Source of the DNA: Streptomyces sp. Je 1-332
Lineage (GTDB): Bacteria > Actinomycetota > Actinomycetes > Streptomycetales > Streptomycetaceae
Direction: 5' to 3'
Assembly (NCBI RefSeq): GCF_040730185.1
Contig: NZ_CP160402.1
Span: forward strand, 2,046,001-2,110,000
DNA: 64,000 bases
Part shown: positions 8,167 to 16,782 of the stretch, piece after piece
How the letters are laid out: each line of letters starts with the position of its first letter
Position numbering within the stretch: the first letter of the stretch is position 1
Made by a program: the position numbers and the translations under genes
Notes under the pieces: model-generated
Seen by the model: the letters and a program-made list of their open reading frames with translations, nothing else
Told to the model about the DNA's origin: nothing
Database searches by the model: none

Positions 8167-9441
8167 GCCGGAGCGGTCGCCCACCGGAGCGTGCTCCACC
8201 GCCGTGTGGACGTCGATCTCGCGCCAGAAGCCCGCCCGGATCGCGTACCGGTCGTGTTCGTCGATCTGGTCGTCCTTGTGGGCGAGCAGACCGAAGCGGG
8301 CCGCGTACCGCAGGAGCTCGCCGTCGACGCGGTGCGGGATGCGCGGGTACATCGTCGAGAGCTTGTGGAGGTTGTGCTGTTCCGGCAGGCGGGCCATCCA
8401 GCGGCGTGCGAACACCTGCCCGACCTCGAAGGGGTCACCGCCGACGGTGGTGATGTCCTCCTCGCGGTCGGCCCAGCGCTGCTCGGCGGTCGTCAGCTGG
8501 GCGAGCGTCGGCAGGGCGGCGGCCTCCGGGCTCTCCGCGGCGCCGCCGGGGCGCTCGACCCAGCCCTTGTCGGACGACCAGCGCAGCGTGGCGTTGGTGG
8601 GGTGCTGTGCGGCCTGCGTGCCGGGGCCGCGCAGGGCGGCCAGGTCCTTGGGGGTGGGCACGCCCTTGCCCGGCGGGATGTGGTGGGGGCCGCCGCTGTC
8701 GCCGTTGGCCCCGGCTTCGGCGTGCTGACCGTGCTGAACGTGCTGCTGGCCGTGCTGGACCCCCGCGGCCTCGTCGGCGGCCCGCTGGGCGCTGGCCGCG
8801 AGCGCGGACTCCGGCAGGGGCGCGGAGAGGATGGCGGCGATCTCGGGGCGCGGGACGGGAGGGGGCGCGCAGACGCCGGTGAGCTCCTTGGGGCGTACGG
8901 CCTTGGTGATCCACGCCCGGTCCAGGACGCGGCGCTCGTCGGCCTCGGCCACGAGGTCCTCGGACTGGTTGTAGTCCCCGTCGGCGGCCTGGACGGCCCA
9001 CAGGTGGACGGCGACGCCGTGCTCCTTGGCGGCCATCATGCCGGGCAGCAGGTCCCCGTCGCCGGTGATGAGCACGATGTCCGAGCAGGCGCGGTTGCGG
9101 GCCAGCTCCGTCAGCTCGGCGTGCATGGCGGCGTCGACGCCCTTCTGGGCCCACCGGCCGTCACTGCGGGTCAGGGCGCCGAGCCGGACCGTCACGCGCG
9201 GCATGACGCGCAGCCTGCGGTGCTCGGGCTGCGGTACGCGGTCGGGGGCTCCGTCGAACCAGTAGATCCGCAGGAGGGGGCGTTCGGTGTCGGATTCGGC
9301 GCGCTCACGGATGCCCTGGATCAGGGCGGTGTGATCGACGGTGATCCGGGACCGGGACGGCTCGCCCGCGAGGAGACTCGCGGCGGCACCCAGCAGATAC
9401 CCGGCGTCCACCAGGACGATGCAGCGGTCCACGCGATCCAC
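8161..9441 (-). CDS. NYN-domain (PIN-like) putative ribonuclease
   Basis: A 426-residue cytosolic protein. Residues 1-190 form a NYN/LabA-type PIN-like nuclease domain, with metal-binding aspartates in the expected places: D12 (IVLVDAGYLLG), D103 (KGVDAAM), and D128/D130 (LITGDGDLLPG). Residues 200-280 are a low-complexity linker rich in Ala, Gln and His. The last 120 residues form a separate helical domain (EVGQVFARRWMARL). NYN proteins cleave RNA in several systems, but the target here is unknown. GTG at 9441 has an AAAGAGGG site just upstream. Confidence 0.85.
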   Translation of the reverse strand: MDRVDRCIVLVDAGYLLGAAASLLAGEPSRSRITVDHTALIQGIRERAESDTERPLLRIYWFDGAPDRVPQPEHRRLRVMPRVTVRLGALTRSDGRWAQKGVDAAMHAELTELARNRACSDIVLITGDGDLLPGMMAAKEHGVAVHLWAVQAADGDYNQSEDLVAEADERRVLDRAWITKAVRPKELTGVCAPPPVPRPEIAAILSAPLPESALAASAQRAADEAAGVQHGQQHVQHGQHAEAGANGDSGGPHHIPPGKGVPTPKDLAALRGPGTQAAQHPTNATLRWSSDKGWVERPGGAAESPEAAALPTLAQLTTAEQRWADREEDITTVGGDPFEVGQVFARRWMARLPEQHNLHKLSTMYPRIPHRVDGELLRYAARFGLLAHKDDQIDEHDRYAIRAGFWREIDVHTAVEHAPVGDRSGE

Positions 9442-9668
9442 CCTCTTTCCCTGGAGATTCCCTGGAAGTAATGGTTCGGGTTTCCTTCGAGTCTGCCCGA
9501 CCCTGCGGAGGTTAACGGCCGGAACTCGATCTTCGGCGTGGCGTATGTCGACTTCACTCTCCGACAGGGCTTATTACGCACGGTAATTCTCTGAAATGCG
9601 CAGCTTGTCGGCATATGTGAATCTGGTCGCGTCCTGGCCCCCAGATCCCCCTCAGGAGGAAGATCACC
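9442..9668. promoter_or_regulatory. Divergent intergenic region, NYN gene and small basic protein gene
   Basis: Relatively AT-rich for this genome. A small dyad, ATTAC-GCACG-GTAAT, sits at 9573-9587. A strong ribosome-binding site, CAGGAGGAAG (9654-9663), precedes the ATG at 9669. Promoters in both directions are expected, but I cannot fix their positions. Confidence 0.4.
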
Positions 9669-9854
9669 ATGGGCAAGAACAAGAACCGCAAGCAGGGCGG
9701 CGATCAGAACCGTGCTTCCGCCGCGGAGCAGGCGCAGGAGCAGGCCAAGTCGTCGGCGGAGCAGGCCGAGTCGAGGATGAAGGACGCCGTGCAGTCGCAG
9801 GGCAGCCCGGCCGAGGTCGCCCGCAAGCACCAGCGTCGCTTCGGCCACAACTGA
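9669..9854 (+). CDS. Small basic, glutamine-rich hypothetical protein
   Basis: Sixty-one residues beginning GKNKNRKQGG, with a central helix rich in Ala, Glu and Gln (AEQAQEQAKSSAEQAESRM) and a basic C terminus (ARKHQRRFGHN). No known domain is evident. The helix could form a short coiled coil or bind nucleic acid. The reading frame is supported by the excellent AGGAGGAAG site nine bases before ATG and by a strong terminator 36 bases after the stop, so it is probably a real monocistronic gene. Confidence 0.75.
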   Translation: MGKNKNRKQGGDQNRASAAEQAQEQAKSSAEQAESRMKDAVQSQGSPAEVARKHQRRFGHN

Positions 9855-9871
9855 CGCCTCAACTGACGCCC
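9848..9871 (+). repeat. 12-bp tandem duplication across a stop codon
   Basis: CAACTGACGCCT (9848-9859) is followed directly by CAACTGACGCCC (9860-9871). The unit contains the TGA stop of the 61-residue gene and, being 12 bp, places a second TGA in the same frame. Confidence 0.85.
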
Positions 9872-9889
9872 ACACAGGCGTATATGCGC

Positions 9890-9925
9890 GAAGGGGCGCG
9901 CCCGGGATTCCGGGCGCGCCCCTTC
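9890..9925. terminator. Bidirectional terminator between small gene and dnaE
   Basis: A perfect 16-bp inverted repeat (arms 9890-9905 and 9910-9925, GAAGGGGCGCGCCCGG and its complement) with a GATT loop. It lies between convergent genes and could stop both transcripts. Confidence 0.9.
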
Positions 9926-9970
9926 TGCGTGTGCGGGGTGGGCGAAGGTGCGGGGGTGCGGGGGTGCGGC

Positions 9971-12900
9971 CTAGCCGGCGAGACAGGACGGGCCGAGCAG
10001 CACCTTCAGGTCACCGAAAAGGGCGGGATCCGGCTGCACCCGGTGTCGGTCCAGCCGCAGCACCGTCGTCTTCTGTGCCCCCTGCAGCTTGATCCGCACC
10101 TCGCTGTTGCCTCGGTGGTGACTGAGGATCTCGCCGAGGCGGCTGACCATCGGCGGGGTCACCTTCACCGTCGGAATGGTGATCAGGACGGGCGCGTTGG
10201 TGCCCGCGTTCGACAGGTCGGGGACCTGGAGCTCCATCGCGACCAGGCGCGGCACGTCCTCGCGCTTGTCGAGGCGGCCCTTGACGAACACCACGGCGTC
10301 CTCGACGAGTTGGGTCGACACCAGCTGGTACGTCGCCGGGAAGAACATGCACTCGATGGAGCCCGCGAGGTCCTCGACGGTCGCGATCGCCCAGGCGTTG
10401 CCCTGCTTGGTCATCTTGCGCTGGAGGCCGGAGATGATGCCGCCGATGGTGACGATCGAACCGTCCGAGTAGTCACCGCCGGTGAGCTGTCCGATGCCCG
10501 CGTCGGCCTTGTCGGACAGGACGTGCTCCAGGCCGAACAGCGGGTGGTCGGAGACGTACAGACCGAGCATCTCCCGCTCCTGGGCGAGGAGATACGTCTT
10601 CTCCCACTCGTCGGTGGAGAACTCGACGTCGAGCCCGAAGCCCGGCTCGCCGCCTGCCTCCTCGCCCCCTCCGAAGAGGTCGAACTGCCCTTCCGCCTCC
10701 TTGCGTTTGACCTGCACCACGTTGTCGATCATGGGCTCGTACTGCGCGGTCAGGCCCTTGCGGGTGTGCCCCATGGTGTCGAAGGCGCCCGCCTTGATCA
10801 GTGACTCCGTGGTCCGCTTGTTGCAGGCGGCGGCCTCGACCTTGTCGAGGTAGTCGGGGAAGGAGGCGAACTTTCCCTTGGCCTTGCGGGAGCGGACGAT
10901 CGACTCGACCACGTTCGTGCCGACGTTCCGGACGGCCTCCAGGCCGAAGAGGATCACGTCGTCGCCCTGGGCGGCGAAGTTGTGCACGGACTCGTTCACG
11001 TTGGGCGGCAGGACCTTGATGCCCATGCGCCGGCACTCGTTGAGGTAGATGGCCGACTTGTCCTTGTCGTCCTTCACCGAGGTCAGCAGCGCCGCCATGT
11101 ACTCGGCGGGGTAGTTCGCCTTGAGGTAGGCGGTCCAGTACGTGACGAGGCCGTACGCGGAGGAGTGCGCCTTGTTGAACGCGTATCCGGCGAAGGGGAC
11201 CAGGACGTCCCACAGGGCCTGGATCGCCGCGTCCGAGTAGCCGTTCTTCCGGGCGCCCGCCTGGAAGAGGACGAAGTTCTTCTCCAGCTCCTCGGGCTTC
11301 TTCTTGCCCATCACGCGGCGCAGGATGTCCGCTTCGCCCAGCGAGTACCCGGCGATGATCTGCGCGGCCTTCTGCACCTGCTCCTGGTACACGATGAGGC
11401 CGTAGGTCAGGCCGAGCGTCTCCTTCAGGGGCTCTTCGAGCTCCGGGTGGATCGGCGTGATCTCCTGGCGGCCGTTCTTGCGCTCCGCGTAGTTGATGTG
11501 CGAGTTCATGCCCATCGGGCCCGGCCGGTACAGGGCCGAAACGGCGGAAATGTCCTCGAAGTTGTCGGGCTGCATCTGGCGGAGCAGCGAGCGCATCGGG
11601 CCGCCGTCGAACTGGAAGACGCCGAGCGTGTCACCGCGGCAGAGCAGTTCGAAGGTCTTCGGGTCGTCGAGCGGGAGCGAGAGCATCTCCAGGTCGACAC
11701 CCTTGTCGTTCCGCACCATCTTGACGGCGTCGTCCATGATGGTGAGGTTTCGCAGGCCCAGGAAGTCCATCTTGAGCAGGCCGAGCGACTCGCACTGGGG
11801 GTAGTCCCACTGCGTGATCGTCACGCCGTCCGTGTGCCGGGTCCACAGCGGGGCGTGGTCCACGATCGGCTCGCTGGACATGATGACGCCGGCGGCGTGC
11901 ACGCCCATCTGCCGGACCAGGCCCTCGACGCCCTTGGCGGTGTCGATGACCTTCTTCACGTCGGGCTCGTTCTCGTACATCCCCCGGATCTCGCCCGCCT
12001 CGCTGTAGCGCGGGTGCTTGGGGTCGGTGATGCCGGAGAGGTCGATGCCCTTGCCGAGGACGTCGGCGGGCATCGCCTTGGTGAGGCGGTCGCCCATCGC
12101 GTACGGATATCCGAGCACGCGCGCGGAGTCCTTGATGGCGTTCTTCGCCTTGATCTTTCCGTACGTGCCGATCATGGCGACCTTGTCGGCGCCGTACTTC
12201 TCCGTCACGTACCGGATCACCTCGACGCGCCTGCGCTCGTCGAAGTCGATGTCGACATCGGGCATGGACACGCGCTCGGGGTTGAGGAACCGCTCGAAGA
12301 TCAGGCCGTGCGTGATGGGGTCGAGGTCGGTGATGCCCATGGCGTACGCGACGATCGAGCCTGCCGCGGAGCCACGGCCGGGGCCCACCGCGATGCCGTT
12401 GTTCTTGGCCCACATGATGAAGTCGGCGACCACGAGGAAGTACCCCGGGAAGCCCATCTGGATGATGATGTCCATCTCGTACTCGGCCTGCTGCTGCCGG
12501 TCCTCGGGGACACCGCCCGGGTAGCGGCGGTTCATGCCGACCCGGACCTCCTCCTGGAACCAGGTGACTTCGGTGAAGCCCTCCGGGATGTCGAACTTCG
12601 GCATGAGGTCGCGCTTCTCGAACATGCCGGTGGTGTCGATCTGCTCGGCCACCAGGAGCGTGTTACGGCAGCCTTCCTGCCAGGCGTCCGAGGAGTCGAT
12701 GGCGTACATCTCGTCCGTCGACTTCAGGTAGTAGCCGGTGCCGTCGAAGCGGAAACGGTCCGGGTCCGAGAGGTTCTTGCCGGTCTGGATGCAGAGCAGG
12801 GCGTCATGCGCGACGGACTCGTGTGCGTACGTGTAGTGCGAGTCGTTCGTGACCAGGGGCGGGATGCCGAGCTTCTTGCCGACCCGGAGCAGGTCGTCAC

Positions 12901-13507
12901 GGACCCGGCGCTCGATGTCGATGCCGTGGTCCATCAGCTCCAGGAAGTACCGGTCCTTGCCGAAGATGTCCTGGTACTCGGCGGCGGCCTTCACCGCCTC
13001 GTCGAACTGGCCGAGGCGCAGCCGGGTCTGGAGCTCTCCGGAGGGGCAGCCGGTGGAGGCGATGAGACCCTCCGACCACTGGGAGATCGTCTCCTTGTCC
13101 ATACGCGGCCACTTCTGCAGCCAGCCCTCCGCGTACGCGTCCGAGGAGAGCCGGAAGAGGTTGTGCAGGCCGGTGCTGTTCGCCGCCCAGATCGTCTTGT
13201 GGGTGTAACCACCCGAACCCGAGACGTCGTCGCGCTTCTGGTGCGGCTGGCCCCACTTGATCTTCCGCTTGTTGCGGCGGGACTCCGGCGCCACATACGC
13301 CTCGATGCCGATGATCGGCGTGACGCCCGCCTTCTGCGCCGAGTGGAAGAAGTCGTACGCCCCGTGGAGGTTGCCGTGGTCGGACATGGCGACGTGCGTC
13401 ATGCCCATCTCATTACAGGCGTTGAACATGTCCTTGAGCCGCGCGGCACCGTCCAGCAGCGAGTACTGGGTGTGGACGTGGAGGTGCGTAAAGGGCGGCT
13501 TGGTCAC
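9971..13507 (-). CDS. dnaE: DNA polymerase III alpha subunit
   Basis: The replicative polymerase catalytic subunit, 1178 residues, the usual length of DnaE1. It begins with the PHP domain (HLHVHTQYSLLDGAARLKDMF). The polymerase region includes VGPGRGSAAGSIVAYAMGITDLDPI and the catalytic PDVDIDFDERRR acidic triad. This is followed by QMGVHAAGV, the finger region, and a C-terminal OB fold (VTIGGIISGLQRKMTKQGNAWA). It copies DNA with the beta clamp and clamp loader. GTG at 13507 gives the expected N terminus. It appears monocistronic, with a terminator just beyond the stop. Confidence 0.98.
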   Translation of the reverse strand: MTKPPFTHLHVHTQYSLLDGAARLKDMFNACNEMGMTHVAMSDHGNLHGAYDFFHSAQKAGVTPIIGIEAYVAPESRRNKRKIKWGQPHQKRDDVSGSGGYTHKTIWAANSTGLHNLFRLSSDAYAEGWLQKWPRMDKETISQWSEGLIASTGCPSGELQTRLRLGQFDEAVKAAAEYQDIFGKDRYFLELMDHGIDIERRVRDDLLRVGKKLGIPPLVTNDSHYTYAHESVAHDALLCIQTGKNLSDPDRFRFDGTGYYLKSTDEMYAIDSSDAWQEGCRNTLLVAEQIDTTGMFEKRDLMPKFDIPEGFTEVTWFQEEVRVGMNRRYPGGVPEDRQQQAEYEMDIIIQMGFPGYFLVVADFIMWAKNNGIAVGPGRGSAAGSIVAYAMGITDLDPITHGLIFERFLNPERVSMPDVDIDFDERRRVEVIRYVTEKYGADKVAMIGTYGKIKAKNAIKDSARVLGYPYAMGDRLTKAMPADVLGKGIDLSGITDPKHPRYSEAGEIRGMYENEPDVKKVIDTAKGVEGLVRQMGVHAAGVIMSSEPIVDHAPLWTRHTDGVTITQWDYPQCESLGLLKMDFLGLRNLTIMDDAVKMVRNDKGVDLEMLSLPLDDPKTFELLCRGDTLGVFQFDGGPMRSLLRQMQPDNFEDISAVSALYRPGPMGMNSHINYAERKNGRQEITPIHPELEEPLKETLGLTYGLIVYQEQVQKAAQIIAGYSLGEADILRRVMGKKKPEELEKNFVLFQAGARKNGYSDAAIQALWDVLVPFAGYAFNKAHSSAYGLVTYWTAYLKANYPAEYMAALLTSVKDDKDKSAIYLNECRRMGIKVLPPNVNESVHNFAAQGDDVILFGLEAVRNVGTNVVESIVRSRKAKGKFASFPDYLDKVEAAACNKRTTESLIKAGAFDTMGHTRKGLTAQYEPMIDNVVQVKRKEAEGQFDLFGGGEEAGGEPGFGLDVEFSTDEWEKTYLLAQEREMLGLYVSDHPLFGLEHVLSDKADAGIGQLTGGDYSDGSIVTIGGIISGLQRKMTKQGNAWAIATVEDLAGSIECMFFPATYQLVSTQLVEDAVVFVKGRLDKREDVPRLVAMELQVPDLSNAGTNAPVLITIPTVKVTPPMVSRLGEILSHHRGNSEVRIKLQGAQKTTVLRLDRHRVQPDPALFGDLKVLLGPSCLAG

Positions 13508-13623
13508 GGCGGGAGGCCTCCGGGGAACTCTTGGCGACAGGCTGCGGGCAGTCTGGGGGGACAGCGTGGAAGTCTAATCCGGAGCACTGACAAGCGGCGG
13601 GCACTCGGGGGTACCGTCGTGCG

Positions 13624-13649
13624 TTGGACAGGTCGGAAGGCCTGTCCAA
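13624..13649. promoter_or_regulatory. 9-bp inverted repeat, possible operator
   Basis: TTGGACAGG (13624-13632) and CCTGTCCAA (13641-13649) are perfect inverted arms around an 8-base spacer. They lie between the divergent dnaE and DUF2252 genes, about 50 bases before the DUF2252 start. It could be a repressor site or a weak hairpin. Confidence 0.45.
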
Positions 13650-13696
13650 AATGTCATGCACGACCTGGCACCACCCGTTACTGGAGGCACCCCGCG

Positions 13697-15025
13697 ATGT
13701 CGGACCCGCAGCCCACCGCTGAGCAGCGCGGCGAGCAGATCCTCTCCGTGTTCGACACCGCTTTCGGTGAGCTCCTCGCCGCGGACCCCGCCGCGTTCCG
13801 GGTGAAGTTCCGGAAGATGGCCGGCTCCGCCTTCGCGTTCTACCGCGGCACGGCCTGCCTCTTCTACGGGGACCTGGAGCGCGAGCAGCACGGCGGTCCG
13901 TACCTGGACGAGCGCACGGGGCGGGTGTGGATCCACGGCGACCTGCACGCGGAGAACTTCGGCACGTACATGGACGCCCAGGGCCGCCTGATCTTCAACG
14001 TGAACGACTTCGACGAGGCGTACGTGGGGCCCTTCACCTGGGACCTGAAGCGCTTCGCCGCCTCCGTGGCCCTGATCGGGTACACGAAGGCGCTCAGCGA
14101 CGAACAGATCACCGACCTGGTCCGGATCTACGCGGCGGCGTACCGCGAGCGGATCCACGACCTGGCGACCGGCGCCAAGAGCGACGAGGTGCCGCCCTTC
14201 ACCCTGGACACCGCCCAGGGCCCGCTCCTGGACGCACTGCGTGACGCTCGCTCGCTGACCCGCTTCGGCCTCCTGGACTCCATGACGGAGATCCGCGACT
14301 TCGAACGCCGCTTCGCGCCGGGCGGCGGCTCCATCGAGCTCGACGCGGCCACGCGGTACAAGGTGCTCGCCGCCTTCGACGGCTATCTGGAGACGCTGCC
14401 CGAGTCCTCGCTCACCCGCCCCGACTCGTATCGGGTGAAGGACGTCGTCGGCCGCCGCGGCATCGGCATCGGCTCCGCGGGCCTGCCGTCGTACAACATC
14501 CTTCTCGAGGGCAACAGCGACGCCCTGGAGAACGACGTCGTGATCTACCTCAAGCAGGCGCAGACCCCGGCGGTCTCGCGGCACATCACCGACGGCGCGG
14601 TCCGTGACTACTTCCAGCACGAGGGCCACCGCACGGTCATCTCGCAGCGCGCCCTCCAGGCGCACGCCGACCCGTGGCTCGGCTGGACCGAGCTGGACGG
14701 CGCGGGACAGCTGGTCGCCGAGGTCTCTCCGTACGCCGTGGACCTGGACTGGTCGGACATCGACGACTGGGACGAGATCGCCGCGGTCATCGCCGACCTG
14801 GGCCGCGCCACCGCCACGATGCACTCCGCAGCCGACGACGAGAGCGGCCACTCCGACCTGGTGCCGTTCTCCACGGAGCGTGCCATCGACGCCGCCATCG
14901 CGGCGGACGAGGAGAGCTTCGGTGACCTGCTCGTGGACTTCGCGCACGAGTACGGCGCGCGGGCCCGCAGGGACCACCAGATCTTCGTCGACCTGTTCCG
15001 TAACGGCCGGATTCCGGGTCTGTAG
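13697..15025 (+). CDS. DUF2252 protein with kinase-like fold
   Basis: A 442-residue cytosolic protein of the DUF2252 family. It contains the kinase-like catalytic pattern IHGDLHAENFGTY and the metal-binding NVNDFDEAYVGPFTWDL, as in aminoglycoside-phosphotransferase-fold enzymes. It also has the helix AFYRGTACLFYGDL and a late GWTELDGAGQLVAEVSPY segment. Members may phosphorylate small molecules or proteins, but no substrate is known to me. ATG at 13697 follows GGAGG by nine bases. It is divergent from dnaE and looks monocistronic. Confidence 0.88.
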   Translation: MSDPQPTAEQRGEQILSVFDTAFGELLAADPAAFRVKFRKMAGSAFAFYRGTACLFYGDLEREQHGGPYLDERTGRVWIHGDLHAENFGTYMDAQGRLIFNVNDFDEAYVGPFTWDLKRFAASVALIGYTKALSDEQITDLVRIYAAAYRERIHDLATGAKSDEVPPFTLDTAQGPLLDALRDARSLTRFGLLDSMTEIRDFERRFAPGGGSIELDAATRYKVLAAFDGYLETLPESSLTRPDSYRVKDVVGRRGIGIGSAGLPSYNILLEGNSDALENDVVIYLKQAQTPAVSRHITDGAVRDYFQHEGHRTVISQRALQAHADPWLGWTELDGAGQLVAEVSPYAVDLDWSDIDDWDEIAAVIADLGRATATMHSAADDESGHSDLVPFSTERAIDAAIAADEESFGDLLVDFAHEYGARARRDHQIFVDLFRNGRIPGL

Positions 15026-15104
15026 GCACGAGGACGCCATCGTGCGACTCATAGGCACCCTTTAGGGCTGCCTTACGGGAGCACATGGCACACTCAGCTG
15101 CGCG

Positions 15105-15791
15105 ATGGACATATCCGGGACCCAGCTCAGAGCCGTGCGCGCGGCGCTCTTCACGGCGCTCGTCGTGACGCTCTCCGCCGCGTCGCACGTGCTGCTCTCC
15201 CGCGCCCCGCTGCCGCTGACCACCGTCGCGGTGATCTCCGGCGCGGTCTTCGTCATCGCGTACGCGCTGGCGGGCCGCGAGCGCGGCTACGGCCGCATCG
15301 CCGCCCTGCTGATCCCCCTCGAGCTGGCCGCCGACACGGTGTTCACCACGGGGCAGCACGTCTGTTACGGCCAGGCGGGCGGCCCCGTCGCGGGCCCGCT
15401 GCGCTCGGTCGGTTTCGACGTACTGTGCGGCGGCGCCAGTGTCGGCACCCCGCTGGCCCGGATGACCGGCGGCGACGGACACCGCGGCACCGTGCTGTTC
15501 GCCGACGCCGACCCGGGCGCCGCCTGGCTGCTGCTCGGCGCGCACATCGCGGTCGGCCTGCTCGCGGCGGCCTGGCTGCGGCGCGGCGAACGCGCCCTGG
15601 CCCAGGTGCTGCGCGCGGTGACCGCCGCCACCTTCCGGCCGCTGCTCATCGCGGTCGCCGCGGTGGGTGTCCGCCCGCGGCCCGTGCGGCGCGCCCCGCG
15701 CCCCGCGAGCCGGGTGCGGACCGCGCGTACGCGCCTTCTCGTGCACTTCGTGGGACGGCGTGGACCGCCGTGCTCGGCCGCCTTCGCCTGA
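15105..15791 (+). CDS. Membrane protein with four to five helices, function unknown
   Basis: A 228-residue protein. Helix 1 begins around residue 11 (AALFTALVVTLSAASHVLL) and helix 2 around residue 40 (TVAVISGAVFVIAYALA), with further hydrophobic segments near residues 65-75, 145-160 and 175-185. The C terminus is strongly basic (RPRPVRRAPRPASR) and should be cytoplasmic. Two cysteines (HVCYG and DVLCGG) lie in the loop after helix 3. It ends 44 bases before the CPVC thioredoxin-like gene, so the two may be co-transcribed and may cooperate at the membrane. No family is recognised. Confidence 0.7.
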   Translation: MDISGTQLRAVRAALFTALVVTLSAASHVLLSRAPLPLTTVAVISGAVFVIAYALAGRERGYGRIAALLIPLELAADTVFTTGQHVCYGQAGGPVAGPLRSVGFDVLCGGASVGTPLARMTGGDGHRGTVLFADADPGAAWLLLGAHIAVGLLAAAWLRRGERALAQVLRAVTAATFRPLLIAVAAVGVRPRPVRRAPRPASRVRTARTRLLVHFVGRRGPPCSAAFA

Positions 15792-15835
15792 GCACCACCG
15801 TCCCCACGCACGTCACCCCTACGGAGAACATCATC

Positions 15836-16654
15836 ATGAGCAAGCGCAACAGCCAGGCGGCCAAGTCGGCGGCCCGCGAGCGGATCCGCGCCCAGCAGGA
15901 AGCCGAGCGCAAGCGCCAGAAGCGGAAGCGGTCGATGATCGTCGGCGTCTCCGTCGTCGCGGTCCTGGCGATCGCGGCCGGCGTCGGCTACGCCGTCATG
16001 CAGGCCAACAAGCCCGGCCACTGGGAAGCCGCCAAGGACGAGAAGCTGGTCAAGCCGGCCAACTCCGCGGGCACGGACGGCACGACCGTCGTCATCGGCA
16101 AGGACAGCGCCAAGAAGACCCTGAAGGTCTACGAGGACCCGCGCTGCCCGGTCTGCGCCAGCTTCGAGCAGGCGGTCGGCCCGACGGTCGAGAAGGACGT
16201 GAAGGACGGCAAGTACAAGATCCAGTTCATCGGCGCCTCGTTCCTCGACCGCAACCTCACGGGTGAGGGCTCCAAGAACGCGCTCAGCGCGATGGGTGCC
16301 GCCCTGAACGTGAGCGACCAGGCCTTCCTCGACTACAAGAAGGCGCTGTTCTCCAAGGAGAACCACCCCTCCGAGACGGAGGACAAGTTCAAGGACGACG
16401 CGTTCCTCACCAAGATCGCGAACGACGTCCCCGAGCTCAAGAAGAGCAAGACCTTCGCGAAGGACGTCAAGGACGGCACGTACGACCGCTGGGCCCTGGA
16501 GATGTCGAAGAAGTTCGACGACAACAAGGACGGCGTCGACGGCACGCCCTCCTTCGTCATGGACGGCAAGAAGCTGACCGGCCCCGACAAGAAGAACGCT
16601 CCGTCGACGGTCGAGGACTACAAGACGGCCATCGACGCGGCCCTCAAGGGCTGA
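15836..16654 (+). CDS. Membrane-anchored DsbA-like thioredoxin-fold protein
   Basis: A 272-residue protein with a highly basic cytoplasmic N terminus (residues 1-33), one membrane helix (about 34-56) and an extracytoplasmic DsbA-type thioredoxin fold. The redox motif CPVC is at residues 104-107 (YEDPRCPVCASF). A conserved cis-Pro region is at GTPSFVMDGK. The helical insert is typical of actinobacterial DsbA/Com1 relatives. It would form, break or reshuffle disulfide bonds in exported proteins. ATG at 15836 follows an ACGGAGAAC site. Two terminator hairpins follow the gene. Confidence 0.9.
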   Translation: MSKRNSQAAKSAARERIRAQQEAERKRQKRKRSMIVGVSVVAVLAIAAGVGYAVMQANKPGHWEAAKDEKLVKPANSAGTDGTTVVIGKDSAKKTLKVYEDPRCPVCASFEQAVGPTVEKDVKDGKYKIQFIGASFLDRNLTGEGSKNALSAMGAALNVSDQAFLDYKKALFSKENHPSETEDKFKDDAFLTKIANDVPELKKSKTFAKDVKDGTYDRWALEMSKKFDDNKDGVDGTPSFVMDGKKLTGPDKKNAPSTVEDYKTAIDAALKG

Positions 16655-16661
16655 ACGGACT

Positions 16662-16730
16662 CAAGGGCCGCTCGCTGAGCGGCCCTTGCTCGAAGAGCGG
16701 GCGAACGTTCAGTCGTTCGCCCGCTCTTCG
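16662..16730 (+). terminator. Tandem pair of terminator hairpins
   Basis: First hairpin: arms 16662-16672 and 16678-16688 (CAAGGGCCGCT and complement). Second: arms 16691-16707 and 16714-16730, 17 perfect pairs beginning CGAAGAGCGGG, with loop TTCAGT. Both follow the stop of the thioredoxin-like gene and precede the kinase gene, insulating one from the other. Confidence 0.88.
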
Positions 16731-16782
16731 GGCGACGCCGACCCGGGTCACGCCCGTCGCCGACGCCCCTTACCCTAACGAC

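Noticed and set aside
10982..13690. Very long plus-strand open frame running over dnaE and into the DUF2252 gene
   Set aside because: Its first 900 codons are antisense to dnaE and show Arg/Val/Leu/His-biased shadow composition. Only the part from 13697 has a ribosome site and a recognisable family.
15060..15076. TTTAGGGCTGCCTTA resembling an iron-regulator box
   Set aside because: Only the TTAGG/CCTTA arms match, imperfectly, and the following gene shows no iron-related feature.
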